A stretch of 64,000 bases of DNA from Polynucleobacter paludilacus (GTDB taxonomy: Bacteria; Pseudomonadota; Gammaproteobacteria; Burkholderiales; Burkholderiaceae), in NCBI RefSeq assembly GCF_018687595.1, contig NZ_CP061298.1:1550001-1614000 (forward strand), in the 5' to 3' direction. The notes under the pieces are model-generated. The model saw nothing but the letters and a program-made list of their open reading frames with translations, was not told the DNA's origin and did no database searches. Positions 8,509-18,119 of the stretch are shown one piece after another. The position numbers and the translations under genes are program-made. The first letter of the stretch is position 1. Every line of letters starts with the position of its first letter.

Positions 8509-9975
8509 TTAAGACTCGTAAGCTGATTCTTCGTGGGAAGCAATATCCAGGCCTTCGCGCTCTTCTTCTTCCTTAACACGCAGACCAATAACCATATCGA
8601 TCAACTTAAAGGCGATGAAAGAAACTACGCCAGACCAGATCAAGGTAGTAATCACGCCTTGAGCTTGGATCCACAATTGGCTGGCAATAGAGTAATCAGG
8701 GGCAACTGCATTAGCAACATAATCCCAGATACCTGTGCCACCCAATGCTGGGTCAGCAAACACACCGGTTAACAAGGCGCCCAAGATACCACCAACGCCG
8801 TGTACACCGAATACATCTAAGCTATCGTCAGAGCCCAAGATTTTCTTGAGTCCTGTTACGCCCCACAAGCAAACTACACCTGCAGCAACACCGATAGCGA
8901 GAGCACCCATTGGGCCTACAAAGCCAGCAGCTGGAGTAATAGCAACCAAACCTGCTACGCAACCAGATGCGCCACCTAACATGGATGGCTTGCCTTTGAG
9001 AATCCACTCAGCACATGACCAGCCGATAACAGCTGCAGCAGTTGCCAAATAGGTGTTAACGAAAGCCAATGCAGCACTACCGTTAGCCTCAAGAGCTGAT
9101 CCAGCATTAAAGCCAAACCAACCGAACCACAAGAGTGCAGCACCAGACATAACGTAAACCAAGTTATGTGGCTTCATTGGCTCTTTGCCGTAACCCAAAC
9201 GCTTACCGATAACGAAGGAGCCAACCAAACCAGCGATAGCAGCGTTGATATGAACAACGGTGCCACCAGCAAAGTCGAGAATACCCTTCTGCCACAACCA
9301 ACCAGCACGAGCTGTAATAGCGTCGAGTGATGCGGCATCTTTGATGTCATCAGGACCAGGCCAGAACCAAACCATGTGTGCGATTGGCAAGTAGCTGAAT
9401 GTGAACCAGAGGATCATGAAAATCAAAATTGCAGAGAACTTAGCGCGCTCAGCGAATGAACCAATGATCAAACAGCAAGTAATTGTCGCGAACACAGCTT
9501 GGAAAGCCATGAATACGTACTCAGGAATACCAACACCCTTTGAGAAGGTTGCTGCAATAGAGTCTGGAGTCAAGCCAGCCAAAAAGAGTCGATCTGTTCC
9601 ACCGATGAATGCTCCGCCTTCCGTGAACGCCAAACTGTATCCATAAAGCGACCAGAGTACCGTTATCACTGAGAAGATCATGAAGCACTGCATACAAATA
9701 GACAGTACGTTTTTGCTACGTGTCAGACCGCCGTAGAACAAAGCCAAACCAGGAAGGGTCATCAACAGCACGAGTGCTGTAGAAATCAACATCCAAGCGG
9801 TATCGCCTTTGTTTACTGTGTCGGCAGGAGCCGCAGCAGCTGGAGCGGCAGCAGGCGCAGAAACAGCAGGCTTCGCTGTATCAGCAAATACTGGTGCGCT
9901 AACCATGACACCGGTTGCGCCGATAGCCATAGCCATCGCGCTACCAGCGATAAGTCGTTTCATCCAAGTTAACAT
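8509..9975 (-). CDS. amtB: Ammonium transporter AmtB
   Basis: Inner-membrane ammonium channel (488 aa). A signal peptide ending near VFADT is followed by an Ala/Pro-rich linker and then about eleven hydrophobic segments of the Amt fold. Typical motifs are FYGGLTRSKN, DFAGGTVVHINA and FGVHGVGGILGALLTG. The C-terminal tail is the GlnK docking region. I chose the ATG at 9975, preceded by a good AGAGAGG Shine-Dalgarno; the upstream extension overlaps glnK and is basic and unlike the family. glnK is 13 nt upstream, the standard partner arrangement. Confidence 0.95.
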   Translation of the reverse strand: MLTWMKRLIAGSAMAMAIGATGVMVSAPVFADTAKPAVSAPAAAPAAAAPADTVNKGDTAWMLISTALVLLMTLPGLALFYGGLTRSKNVLSICMQCFMIFSVITVLWSLYGYSLAFTEGGAFIGGTDRLFLAGLTPDSIAATFSKGVGIPEYVFMAFQAVFATITCCLIIGSFAERAKFSAILIFMILWFTFSYLPIAHMVWFWPGPDDIKDAASLDAITARAGWLWQKGILDFAGGTVVHINAAIAGLVGSFVIGKRLGYGKEPMKPHNLVYVMSGAALLWFGWFGFNAGSALEANGSAALAFVNTYLATAAAVIGWSCAEWILKGKPSMLGGASGCVAGLVAITPAAGFVGPMGALAIGVAAGVVCLWGVTGLKKILGSDDSLDVFGVHGVGGILGALLTGVFADPALGGTGIWDYVANAVAPDYSIASQLWIQAQGVITTLIWSGVVSFIAFKLIDMVIGLRVKEEEEREGLDIASHEESAYES

Positions 9976-9988
9976 TTTCAACCTCTCT

Positions 9989-10339
<351 letters not shown>

Positions 10340-10351
10340 TCAGGGAAAGAA

Positions 10352-11269
10352 TTAGAAAGTTTTTGTCAGAGCTACAACTGCGTTACCGCGACCTTGGTTA
10401 CCACCGTTAGGAGTGGCATAAATGTAAGTGCTTCCAACCTTCTGAGCACTTGTACCAGTGTAGTAAGCAGAACCAGATAAGCCACCACCGAAGTCTTTAG
10501 TCAAGCCAAGCTTCCAGTCAGCGTAGCTTGAATTCCAAGTACCGGCATATGCACCGCTATTAACAACGATGTTATTTGGTACATATTGGTAACCAACGTG
10601 TGCATTTACAGTTACGCCGAACATGCCTGTGTCATAGTTTGCTGTCAAGTCTGGGTAGAAAGACCCGCTTGAATTGTAGATACCGAAGAGGTTAGTTACT
10701 GCATAGGAAAACTTCAAGAATCCAGTTGCAGGGCCAAATGTAAAGTTTTGCGCTGCATATAACTCAGTAGTGCTGGGATTTACACCGGCAGCTTGACGTG
10801 CTGTTGGATTTGCATTAACGGTAGCACTTGACTGAATTCCTGGCAGGCCAGATGTTGAGTAGTAATACTGCAAGACGCCGACGTCAGACGCAAAACCTTC
10901 ACCGATCAATTCCTTCTTGAAGCCAGCATAAAAGTCCATCTCAATTGGTGCTGATACTCCAGCGACAGTTTTTGGATTACTAGAGGCACCATAACCATCA
11001 TTGATCCAGCTAATGTTCGAGTTCCAGTTACCAATATATAAACCACTCTCATGAGCGTAATCAAATCCGCCCTGAATAGCTGGTTTGTTATTGGTTTGTG
11101 TCAAGCCACGATAAATATAGTTGCTTGCGACAGTCACGTTGGCAGTGATTGGGCTGACTTCAGGCGCATCAGCTGCTGGTGCGTCTTCCGCGAATGCTGA
11201 TGCACACGCCAAGCCAGTCAACAAGCCTACAGCTACTGCAGAGATTGCTTTCTTTTGTAAAGATTTCAT
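10352..11269 (-). CDS. TorF-family putative porin
   Basis: Outer-membrane beta-barrel candidate (305 aa). A classical signal peptide ends near CASAFAED, the mature part alternates polar and aromatic residues with many Gly/Asn/Tyr, and the last residue is Phe, the outer-membrane assembly signature. It matches the TorF-type putative porins found ahead of glnK-amtB in betaproteobacteria. The context suggests a role in small nitrogen compound entry, which is inference. The ATG at 11269 has a GGAG Shine-Dalgarno and begins the signal peptide; an upstream in-frame start is less likely. Confidence 0.85.
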   Translation of the reverse strand: MKSLQKKAISAVAVGLLTGLACASAFAEDAPAADAPEVSPITANVTVASNYIYRGLTQTNNKPAIQGGFDYAHESGLYIGNWNSNISWINDGYGASSNPKTVAGVSAPIEMDFYAGFKKELIGEGFASDVGVLQYYYSTSGLPGIQSSATVNANPTARQAAGVNPSTTELYAAQNFTFGPATGFLKFSYAVTNLFGIYNSSGSFYPDLTANYDTGMFGVTVNAHVGYQYVPNNIVVNSGAYAGTWNSSYADWKLGLTKDFGGGLSGSAYYTGTSAQKVGSTYIYATPNGGNQGRGNAVVALTKTF

Positions 11270-11381
11270 AAAATTACTCCTACTGGTTGTAAATAAAAAA
11301 GGGGTTAATGCATATTGCATGGTGCAATCATGAGGGTTTGTCATGAGACTGAAACTTTAGAATTCACCAATTCAATGCATA

Positions 11382-11398
11382 TGCACCAAAATGGGACA
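11382..11398. promoter_or_regulatory. Candidate NtrC binding site
   Basis: The 17-bp sequence TGCACCAAAATGGGACA matches the NtrC dyad TGCACC-N5-GGTGCA at 10 of its 12 defined positions. It is about 113 bp upstream of the porin start, a usual enhancer distance. A weaker half-site pair with an extra spacer base (TGCATA-N6-GGTGCA) is at 11309-11326. I could not find a convincing sigma-54 -24/-12 promoter in the gap. The rest of the 262-bp intergenic region (11270-11531) is AT-rich and also carries the unresolved ubiK promoter. Confidence 0.5.
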
Positions 11399-11531
11399 TA
11401 AATTACATTGAAAACTGCCATTTAGGCCAGTTTTAGGGTCTTTTTAGGCACGGCCACCTTAAATTCCCATCCAAATTAAAATGAATCCTGTGACTTTTAA
11501 GCAACATTAACCAATTTGGGCCCTTTAGATC

Positions 11532-11786
11532 ATGCAAAAACCCGGTGAAATCCTCGAGCAAATTCAACGTATCGCAGGTGATATGCAAAACAAAGTGAGT
11601 GAGGCGATTAAAAATTCACCGGCGCAAGAGATCGAAAAGAATGTGCGCGCCATGATGAATCAAGGTTTTCAAAAAATGGATCTGGTTACTCGCGAAGAGT
11701 TTGAATTGCAATCCAAAGTACTTGCAAAGACTCGTGAGAAATTAGAAGCACTCGAAGCTAAAGTGGCTGCCCTGGAAAAGGCTTAA
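11532..11786 (+). CDS. ubiK: Ubiquinone biosynthesis accessory factor UbiK
   Basis: Small protein (84 aa) of the UbiK/YqiC family, formerly called membrane fusogenic proteins, which assists the soluble ubiquinone biosynthesis complex with UbiJ. The C-terminal half from about residue 52 is a clear coiled coil (heptad-like LAKTREKLEALEAKVAALEK). Start and length match the family. It stands alone on the plus strand, and its stop overlaps the convergent lipoprotein stop by the palindrome TTAA. Confidence 0.88.
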   Translation: MQKPGEILEQIQRIAGDMQNKVSEAIKNSPAQEIEKNVRAMMNQGFQKMDLVTREEFELQSKVLAKTREKLEALEAKVAALEKA

Positions 11787-12409
11787 TCGAGTTTGAACTC
11801 TTCAAAAAACGGTGAGAATGCTTCATTCGTTAAAACTGTTTTTGGATCTTCTTTGCTAGCGCCAGTTCTTAATACAGCCAGCTGATAAATCCATACGCCA
11901 TTATTTTCAACAGCACTCTCAACCCACATTACGCGCATGAGTTGATGAGTTGGATTATTTTTTTCGCTTGATGGAAATTCTAAAAAATAATTCTTTGCCG
12001 CAATACGTTGTTGATTTGCATTGCGATAGTAGCTCTCTTGAGTCACTGCATTTTGCAGATTAACCCCGGCTCTGTTCAATACATTATTTTGCAGTTGCTC
12101 CAAAATCTTTGGCAAGAACTCTACTTGCTTTCCAACCAGATGAATACTGCTAACCGAGTAGATATCGTCACCAACTTTAGCAGCTTGGAGCACCTGATGA
12201 ATCTCTTGATCTTGAAACGGAAGATTTCTTTCTAGCTTATCGGGCTTCGCTGGAAATAAAGTCGAATAACTTTCTTCAGGGGCTTGAACAGTGCGCCAAT
12301 TCAAGCTTGGACTGCAAGCCAGCATTCCAAACGTTAATGCAATGCTCAATAGGGCTTGAGCAATCTTTGCTCTAAACAAGCCCAGCCTCGTGAGCTTGTT
12401 GATCGGCAT
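11783..12409 (-). CDS. Uncharacterised lipoprotein
   Basis: About 208 aa. A short basic N-region, a hydrophobic stretch and the lipobox MLAC near residue 33 mark it as a lipoprotein. The mature part contains no domain I recognise. I start at the ATG at 12409, giving a 38-nt overlap with the end of lipA; longer starts run through lipA and lose the signal sequence. It follows lipB-lipA and is probably translated from the same transcript, but no functional link to lipoate is implied. Its stop shares TTAA with ubiK. Confidence 0.7.
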   Translation of the reverse strand: MPINKLTRLGLFRAKIAQALLSIALTFGMLACSPSLNWRTVQAPEESYSTLFPAKPDKLERNLPFQDQEIHQVLQAAKVGDDIYSVSSIHLVGKQVEFLPKILEQLQNNVLNRAGVNLQNAVTQESYYRNANQQRIAAKNYFLEFPSSEKNNPTHQLMRVMWVESAVENNGVWIYQLAVLRTGASKEDPKTVLTNEAFSPFFEEFKLD

Positions 12410-13388
12410 GATAACTAGAACGTACCATAGCGCCAACAGCCGCATGGGAGAAGCCCATCTTGTAAGCTTCTTCTTCAAAATGCTTAAAGACATCAGGGTG
12501 CACATAGCGCATGACAGGCAAGTGGTGACCTGAAGGCGCCAAGTACTGACCAATCGTAAGCATGTCAATATTGTGCTCGCGCATATCGCGCATCACTGCC
12601 AAGATTTCTTCATCGGTTTCACCGAGACCCACCATCAGACCACTCTTAGTGGGAATATGGGGGAAGCGAGCCTTGAAATCTTTTAATAACTTTAGCGAGT
12701 GTAAATAGTCTGCGCCAGGACGCGCTTCCTTGTATAGACGAGGAACTGTTTCTAAATTGTGATTCATCACGTCAGGCAGACCCATGGGCGCATGCTCTGA
12801 AAAAATATCCAGGGCTTTATCTAGGCGCCCCCGAAAGTCTGGCACCAACACTTCAATGCGGGTCTTCGGTGAGAGCGCTCTACTTTGAGTAATGCAGTCA
12901 ACATAATGCATCGCACCACCATCACGTAGATCATCACGATCCACGCTAGTAATCACGACGTAGTTGAGCTTGAGTGCAGCAATCGTCCTAGCTAAATTGT
13001 GAGGCTCTTTCTGGTCAAGTGGATCCGGCCTTCCATGACCGACATCACAAAATGGGCAACGGCGTGTGCACTTATCACCCATGATCATGAAAGTTGCAGT
13101 ACCTTTACCAAAGCACTCGCCAATATTCGGACAGCTCGCTTCTTCGCAAACGGTTACCAACTCGTTCTCACGTAAAATCTTTTTGATCTCTGAAAAACGA
13201 GAATTGCCAGAGGCTGCCTTAACTCGAATCCAATCTGGCTTTTTTAGCATCTGCTCGAGCGGGACAATCTTGATCGGAATACGCGCCGTCTTCTCGCTCG
13301 ACTTTTGCTTGCGAGAGGCGTCATAGTTCAGATCTTTGCGCTCTTCAATCTGGGGGTCGTTTTTATTGGTAGTCATTGATGAAGTCAT
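12372..13388 (-). CDS. lipA: Lipoyl synthase
   Basis: Radical-SAM enzyme (338 aa) inserting two sulfurs into octanoyl groups on the E2 and H proteins. Both iron-sulfur motifs are visible: the auxiliary cluster Cys81, Cys86, Cys92 ([12 protein letters not shown]) and the SAM cluster Cys107, Cys111, Cys114 (CTRRCPFC). The N-terminus has a basic extension of about 45 residues, common in the family. It overlaps lipB by one base (TAATG), so translation is coupled and the two steps of lipoate assembly are encoded in order. Confidence 0.96.
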   Translation of the reverse strand: MTSSMTTNKNDPQIEERKDLNYDASRKQKSSEKTARIPIKIVPLEQMLKKPDWIRVKAASGNSRFSEIKKILRENELVTVCEEASCPNIGECFGKGTATFMIMGDKCTRRCPFCDVGHGRPDPLDQKEPHNLARTIAALKLNYVVITSVDRDDLRDGGAMHYVDCITQSRALSPKTRIEVLVPDFRGRLDKALDIFSEHAPMGLPDVMNHNLETVPRLYKEARPGADYLHSLKLLKDFKARFPHIPTKSGLMVGLGETDEEILAVMRDMREHNIDMLTIGQYLAPSGHHLPVMRYVHPDVFKHFEEEAYKMGFSHAAVGAMVRSSYHADQQAHEAGLV

Positions 13389-14029
13389 TACTTCTGTAGG
13401 TGTCGCTTTAAGTTCTCCACTAACTTTTGGGAAACATTCTCTATATTGTCCTTGATCCCTAAGGTTTGCATATCCACTGTCCGCAAACCCTCATATCCAC
13501 AAGGGTGGATACGGCCAAAAGCCGCCAAATCAGTCGATACATTTAAGGCTAAGCCATGATAAGAATAGCTTTTGGAGACTTTCAGACCCAAGGCAGCAAT
13601 CTTCGCGCCTACCCACTCCTGTGGCACTTTTTCTTGCGCTGCTATATAGATACCGGGGGCGCCTGCCTGGCGCTCTGCTTGCAGTCCATATTCAGCCAGG
13701 GTATCCATCAGGGCTTGCTCAATCCTCGAGACTAGCTCTTTCACAAATATCCCAAGACGCTTCAGATCCAGAAGTAAATAGATCACGATTTGCCCAGGGC
13801 CATGATAGGTAATCTCACCACCTCGATCGACTTCAACCAGAGGTATATCAGCACTAGGCGAATGCAGGTTCTGTGGATCACCCGCGAGACCTAAAGTAAA
13901 GACAGGGTGATGCTCTAGCACCCAAATCTCATCAGAAGCATCGGCTGTTCGTTTCTGGGTAAATTCACGCATCGCTTCATAGGTTGCGGAATAGTCTACT
14001 AAGCCCAATTGCTTTACAAGAATACGCAT
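13388..14029 (-). CDS. lipB: Lipoyl(octanoyl) transferase
   Basis: Transfers octanoate from acyl-carrier protein to lipoyl domains (213 aa). The substrate motif [12 protein letters not shown] is at 69-80. The catalytic pair is Lys143 (GAKIAALG) and Cys177 (HPCGYEG), matching the Cys/Lys dyad known for LipB. Length is standard. It is upstream of and overlaps lipA by one base. A DUF493 gene and a hydrolase gene lie just upstream on the same strand; ybeD (DUF493) beside lipB is a widespread arrangement. Confidence 0.95.
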   Translation of the reverse strand: MRILVKQLGLVDYSATYEAMREFTQKRTADASDEIWVLEHHPVFTLGLAGDPQNLHSPSADIPLVEVDRGGEITYHGPGQIVIYLLLDLKRLGIFVKELVSRIEQALMDTLAEYGLQAERQAGAPGIYIAAQEKVPQEWVGAKIAALGLKVSKSYSYHGLALNVSTDLAAFGRIHPCGYEGLRTVDMQTLGIKDNIENVSQKLVENLKRHLQK

Positions 14030-14058
14030 TGATAAGATTAATTGCCGGTACTTGGCTC

Positions 14059-14325
14059 TTACAACACCATACTCACGAGGGGATGGGTTGATAGCGTTCT
14101 ATATAACTCATCGAGTTGCTCACGACTTGTTGCATTAATAGGCAAAGTAATACCTAGGTAATTACCATCCTTAGAAGGCCTTTGCTCAACCTTGCTCTCA
14201 TCAAAAATGGGGTCGAATTGTTTAGCGATGTGAATAATCGCTGGCAAATATTCAGGAACTGATTTACCCATCACCTTAATCGGAAAAACAGATGGGTATT
14301 CAATCAGGGATTTTTCTTCAGCCAT
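14059..14325 (-). CDS. DUF493 (YbeD-like) protein
   Basis: 88-aa protein of the DUF493/YbeD family, a small ACT-like fold of unproven function. The segment [14 protein letters not shown] near the start and the C-terminal THPLVSMVL are typical. It sits between the alpha/beta hydrolase (one-base TAATG overlap) and lipB (29 nt gap). The ybeD-lipB neighbourhood is conserved in E. coli and elsewhere, suggesting a link with lipoylation, which remains inference. Confidence 0.85.
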   Translation of the reverse strand: MAEEKSLIEYPSVFPIKVMGKSVPEYLPAIIHIAKQFDPIFDESKVEQRPSKDGNYLGITLPINATSREQLDELYRTLSTHPLVSMVL

Positions 14326-15041
14326 TATTGACTCCGGTGATCAGGCATACCTAACCAGGCGCCTGTAATGATGTTACGAATCAAGTGAAGGCGCCGATGA
14401 AAAAAATGATCTGCTCCAGGAACCACTTGGACAATGAGCTCTTGAGGGCGCGCCCAATTTAAAACATCGATTAGGGGGATCGTTTCATCTAACTCGCCAT
14501 GAATCAAAATCGTATCCGCCGGGACAGGAGCTAGCTCCCATTTGCCCGCAGCACTACCCACCATCACCAGGCGCTCGGCCGGACGCCCCAAGTCAATGAG
14601 TCGTTGGATTAAATGGCTACCTACAAAGCTCCCAAAGGAAAAGCCTGACACCACAAAAGGCAAATCATTCGCAGCGTTTACCCAATTCTGAGCTTGCGTC
14701 ACTGGAAGGTTTGCCCAAGAAGATGGGGTTCGCATCCAGTCACTAATATGCAACAGGTCTTCCAGCTCACCGCGACCATCATCATGCACGCCAGCCGTTT
14801 CACCAACCCCCCGAAAGTTTGGGCGGACGCTAACATAGCCGAGCTGATTGAAGGCGCGCGCCATCGTTTGCGCAACCTTGTTGTCCATTGTGCCGCCCAG
14901 TAAGGGGTGAGGGTGTGCCACCAAAGCCAAGCCCCTGACAGGAAATGCGGGGTCAACTTTGAGCTCATCAGGCAGATCAATCGAGATTTGAATCGGACCA
15001 ACAAGGCCGGCAATCGTCATCACTTGGGTGCGACTATTCAT
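14325..15041 (-). CDS. Alpha/beta-fold hydrolase
   Basis: Cytoplasmic alpha/beta hydrolase (238 aa) similar to the COG2945-type and dienelactone-hydrolase-like group. Early HPHPLLGGTMDN and RPNFRGVGET motifs are characteristic. The nucleophile is Ser135 in GFSFGS, with the acid near HGELDE (about 178-183) and the histidine in GADHFFHRR (about 210). Substrate is unknown. It lies 11 nt downstream of the ferredoxin gene and overlaps the DUF493 gene by one base, so it is part of the lipB-lipA run. Confidence 0.85.
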   Translation of the reverse strand: MNSRTQVMTIAGLVGPIQISIDLPDELKVDPAFPVRGLALVAHPHPLLGGTMDNKVAQTMARAFNQLGYVSVRPNFRGVGETAGVHDDGRGELEDLLHISDWMRTPSSWANLPVTQAQNWVNAANDLPFVVSGFSFGSFVGSHLIQRLIDLGRPAERLVMVGSAAGKWELAPVPADTILIHGELDETIPLIDVLNWARPQELIVQVVPGADHFFHRRLHLIRNIITGAWLGMPDHRSQ

Positions 15042-15052
15042 AAAAATATTCT

Positions 15053-15361
15053 TTAAATTAATTGCAAACGTTCAACTACACGTCCTTCAATTAGATGAGA
15101 CTGAATGACCTCTTCAACATCTTCAGTATCTACAAAGGTGTACCAAATTCCTTCTGGATAAACGACCATCACAGGACCATCATTGCAACGGTCTAGGCAG
15201 CCGGCTTTATTCACACGAATCTTTCCAGGCCCGGCTAAGCCCAATTCTTTTACTCGGTTTTTGGCATATTCAAATAGTGCGAATGCATTGTGTTGAGCAC
15301 AACAATTGTCACCGTTGCTACGCTCATTGAGACAAAAAAATAGATGGTGTGAGAAGCTCAT
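15053..15361 (-). CDS. Thioredoxin-like (2Fe-2S) ferredoxin
   Basis: 102-aa protein of the thioredoxin-fold 2Fe-2S ferredoxin family. The cluster ligands are Cys10, one of Cys20/Cys21, Cys55 and Cys59, in the family spacing, with the C-terminal motif GCLDRCNDGP. Such stand-alone ferredoxins are annotated as electron carriers, but the partner is not known. It precedes the hydrolase gene by 11 nt and follows the VanZ gene, on the same strand. Confidence 0.85.
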   Translation of the reverse strand: MSFSHHLFFCLNERSNGDNCCAQHNAFALFEYAKNRVKELGLAGPGKIRVNKAGCLDRCNDGPVMVVYPEGIWYTFVDTEDVEEVIQSHLIEGRVVERLQLI

Positions 15362-15376
15362 AAGAAATTATATCGA

Positions 15377-16471
15377 TCAATATTTCAGGCGAATGCTCAA
15401 TTTATCCCACAATAGCCAAACTAAGGCTAGGGGTAGCCATGCTATGGAGACCCATTGCATTAAATCATTAAAGTGCAGTAAGCGTCCTTGATACCAATGG
15501 CGCAAGGTCAAAATAAAATAGGGGTTATCAGGTAATACATACATTGCTAAAGAACTCCCGAGTAAGCAGACCAAAGCCAGCCACGTTTTGAGAACTTTCG
15601 GTAACTGCAATGCCCATTTCAAAGTTACGCTAGCGATCAGCATCCCCCAGAGTGCGCCATCGGTCAACCAAAGCAAGCTGTACTCAGCGCCAAACTGTAA
15701 GGCGGTGAAGAGCGTCTTAATGAGAATAGTCAGCAATAGCAAGCCATTGAGGATGCGCCACTGTGGCGCCTTTGGTCTCATCCCCAGGGAAAGGAGTAAA
15801 GCAGCGCCCAGCCAGCAGATTGAGGTAATCAATGTCTCCTGCAAAAAATGGTTAACCACCGTCGTGCCCCAATCAATCGAGCCAAAAATGGCTTGCCCCC
15901 ATACCCCAGTACCCAGCCAAGAGCTTTGCGGGTAAATCTGAGCCCAAGGAAAAAGCAGCAGTAAGGCACAAGCAATCCAATTCAGACCAAACCATTGGTC
16001 AAAACATCGCCTAATGACGCTTCCGGAAAGCCATTCTGGCCCCAAGGGGATAGCTAGCAAGCCTCCCAAGACACCACCCAGGATATTTGCCCACCAATCC
16101 ATCTGACTCGGAATACGGGTCGGCAACCAGGTTTGAAGAGATTCCACGAGGAATGCCAATCCAGCGCTAGCCAAGAGCGCTAATCCCAAGGCTACAAAAT
16201 TGCGCCAACGTGGATAGGCAGCAAAAACCAGCAAAAATCCCAGCGGGATATAAGCCAGGATATTGACCGAAACATCAAAGAGGGTAATGAATCGGGGTAA
16301 TGGGGCATCCAACCAGGCCCAGGGGGCTAGGCTAGTTTCAAAGTCAAAATCAAAGGGATTCAGGCTCACATACAGAATTAATAGTGCATAGGCCAAACTC
16401 AATACCCTAGCCATAGGCATGGCCTGTACTGGCCAAACCAACTTCCGGGGTCTTTGATCTTGAGCTTGCAT
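15377..16471 (-). CDS. VanZ-family membrane protein
   Basis: Polytopic inner-membrane protein (364 aa) with many hydrophobic segments. The N-terminal part matches the VanZ-like domain: NPFDFD near residue 40, then DVSVNILAYIPLGFLLVF and SQMDWWANILGGVLG. VanZ proteins relate to teicoplanin resistance in Gram-positives; in Gram-negatives their role is unknown. It is longer than a minimal VanZ domain, with further transmembrane segments after residue 170. A GGGGGA Shine-Dalgarno precedes the ATG. It diverges from birA. Confidence 0.8.
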   Translation of the reverse strand: MQAQDQRPRKLVWPVQAMPMARVLSLAYALLILYVSLNPFDFDFETSLAPWAWLDAPLPRFITLFDVSVNILAYIPLGFLLVFAAYPRWRNFVALGLALLASAGLAFLVESLQTWLPTRIPSQMDWWANILGGVLGGLLAIPLGPEWLSGSVIRRCFDQWFGLNWIACALLLLFPWAQIYPQSSWLGTGVWGQAIFGSIDWGTTVVNHFLQETLITSICWLGAALLLSLGMRPKAPQWRILNGLLLLTILIKTLFTALQFGAEYSLLWLTDGALWGMLIASVTLKWALQLPKVLKTWLALVCLLGSSLAMYVLPDNPYFILTLRHWYQGRLLHFNDLMQWVSIAWLPLALVWLLWDKLSIRLKY

Positions 16472-16482
16472 TCCCCCAATTC

Positions 16483-16509
16483 TAGGCTAGACCTTTCTAC
16501 AATAGCCTA
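16483..16509. promoter_or_regulatory. Inverted repeat between vanZ-like gene and birA
   Basis: Perfect 7-bp arms TAGGCTA (16483-16489) and TAGCCTA (16503-16509) with a 13-bp spacer. It fills the 38-bp divergent gap and its right arm ends on the base before the birA ATG. This could be an operator for both genes or a hairpin in either 5' end. No matching factor is recognised. Confidence 0.35.
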
Positions 16510-17304
16510 ATGAGTAGCCATTGCATCCTTGAACGCGTCGCAGAGACCGAATCCACTAATGATGATCTTATGGCGCGCTGGCGTGCTGGTGAGTTAATTG
16601 ATCCAATTGCGCGTCTGGCTCAACATCAGACCGCCGGCAAAGGTAGAGCAGGGAGATCTTGGTTAGCCAGTCCAAAGGATTCACTATGTTTTTCCTTGGC
16701 ATACCCCTTCCACAGAAAACTCGCAGACCTCTCTGGTTTGAGCCTACTGGTCGGATTAGCAGCAATCTCAGGGATTTCGAAAGCACTAAATCTTTCAGAA
16801 GATATTCTCTACCAAAGGGGATTACGCCTCAAATGGCCAAACGATTTATTGCTAAATCAAGGAAAGCTAGGCGGCATTTTGATTGAAGGTGGTCAAACAA
16901 AAATCGGTGATCCAAGCTGGATGATTATTGGCATTGGGATCAATCTACAAAATGCGCATGCTTTTAATGAGGCATTGCAGCAAGAATATCCCATTACCGC
17001 ATTAGATCAACTCCTCAATCCGCAAGAAACAGTGCCCGATGCAGAATGGATTTGGTTAAAAATGGTTGAGGAATTGGAATTTGTACTGTCTTATTTTGAT
17101 CAAGCAGGTTTTAGCCAATATCAAAAACTTTGGATGCATTGGGATGCTTACCAAAATCATCCTGTCCGCATTACTGGAGCAGGCCAAGAAGTGATTGAGG
17201 GCATTGCGCGAGGAATCGATGCTTCTGGCGCTCTTAGATTAGAGACTGAAGAAAAAATGATCAGCATTCATGCGGGAGATGTTTCCTTGAGGATTACAAA
17301 ATGA
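16510..17304 (+). CDS. birA: Biotin--[acetyl-CoA-carboxylase] ligase
   Basis: Attaches biotin to the carboxyl carrier protein (264 aa). The biotinyl-AMP loop appears as KGRAGRSW at about residues 45-52 and the KWPNDLL motif near 113. There is no N-terminal helix-turn-helix, so this is the monofunctional type without repressor activity. The C-terminal domain after about residue 215 is the small SH3-like cap. It overlaps coaX by 4 nt (ATGA), a common birA-coaX pairing. Confidence 0.93.
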   Translation: MSSHCILERVAETESTNDDLMARWRAGELIDPIARLAQHQTAGKGRAGRSWLASPKDSLCFSLAYPFHRKLADLSGLSLLVGLAAISGISKALNLSEDILYQRGLRLKWPNDLLLNQGKLGGILIEGGQTKIGDPSWMIIGIGINLQNAHAFNEALQQEYPITALDQLLNPQETVPDAEWIWLKMVEELEFVLSYFDQAGFSQYQKLWMHWDAYQNHPVRITGAGQEVIEGIARGIDASGALRLETEEKMISIHAGDVSLRITK

Positions 17305-18119
17305 GTCTCTACTTATTGTTTGATATTGGCAATACCCGAATGAAATGGGCTGCGATTGAATCCACTCATAATCCCTCTGATCGTCAGAAAAAATTATGGG
17401 CTTACTCTGGTTCAATCAGTAGTAAATCTTTAGAGTCTGCTGAACATCGGGCTGAACTTGCTGACTACATTGCTAAGACCCTTCCCAAACCTGATGCCAT
17501 TGCTTTTGCTTGCGTCGCCGGCGACAAAGCAATCGCCAATCTGAAAACGCTGTTTCCGCAATGGGATGATCTGGTCTGGCAAGAACTCACTGGCAACACT
17601 ACATTCAATGGAATGCGGACGCTGTATCAAGAGCCTAAGAAGCTTGGGGCAGACCGCTGGGCTGGCCTCATCGGTGCTCGCGCACTATCCAGCGCCAATA
17701 CTTTAGTGGTCAATAGTGGAACGGCAACGACGATTGATTTACTGGGAGCGAATGGCATACATTACGGCGGCTGGATTCTGCCAGGCTTAGATTTGATGCA
17801 ATCCGGGCTGCAAGTAAATACTGCTCAGCTACCTCTAGCTATTCGTTCAGCCGAGCACTCCGGCTTTGGACTCAATACAAATGATGCAATCATTTCTGGC
17901 TGTGATGCAGCACAGCTTGGCGCAATTGAATATGCTGCACAGATTGCTAAGTCAATCAATCATCCAATTGAGCGGATTTATTTAGATGGCGGTAATGCCA
18001 AAATTTTGCATCAAGCGATTCAAAAAGGCTTAACGCCAAGCTTAGGCCTTGTTGAATGCGTTGATGGTTTGGTACTGCGCGGACTATGGTCCTGGCTACT
18101 GCAGTCTCAAAAGTCTTAA
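17301..18119 (+). CDS. coaX: Type III pantothenate kinase
   Basis: First committed step of coenzyme A synthesis (272 aa). The N-terminal phosphate-binding segment LLFDIGNTRMKW and the LGADRWAGLIGA and VVNSGTATTIDLL motifs are diagnostic of the CoaX family, unlike CoaA. Translation is coupled to birA by a 4-nt overlap. It converges with rfaE2 and shares the stop palindrome TTAA with it. Confidence 0.94.
   Translation: MSLYLLFDIGNTRMKWAAIESTHNPSDRQKKLWAYSGSISSKSLESAEHRAELADYIAKTLPKPDAIAFACVAGDKAIANLKTLFPQWDDLVWQELTGNTTFNGMRTLYQEPKKLGADRWAGLIGARALSSANTLVVNSGTATTIDLLGANGIHYGGWILPGLDLMQSGLQVNTAQLPLAIRSAEHSGFGLNTNDAIISGCDAAQLGAIEYAAQIAKSINHPIERIYLDGGNAKILHQAIQKGLTPSLGLVECVDGLVLRGLWSWLLQSQKS

Noticed and set aside
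8735-9052. 105-codon frame antisense to amtB
   Set aside because: Pro/Ala/Thr-rich shadow of the Gly/Ala-rich transporter codons, lacking any start signal.
11270-11531. Sigma-54 promoter for the porin-glnK-amtB operon
   Set aside because: I looked for GG-N10-GC on the minus strand; the nearest candidates have the wrong spacing, so I list only the NtrC-like site.
12410-12568. Longer N-terminus for the lipoprotein next to lipA
   Set aside because: The added residues come from the lipA reading region and would place the signal peptide internally; the ATG at 12409 gives a normal lipoprotein signal.
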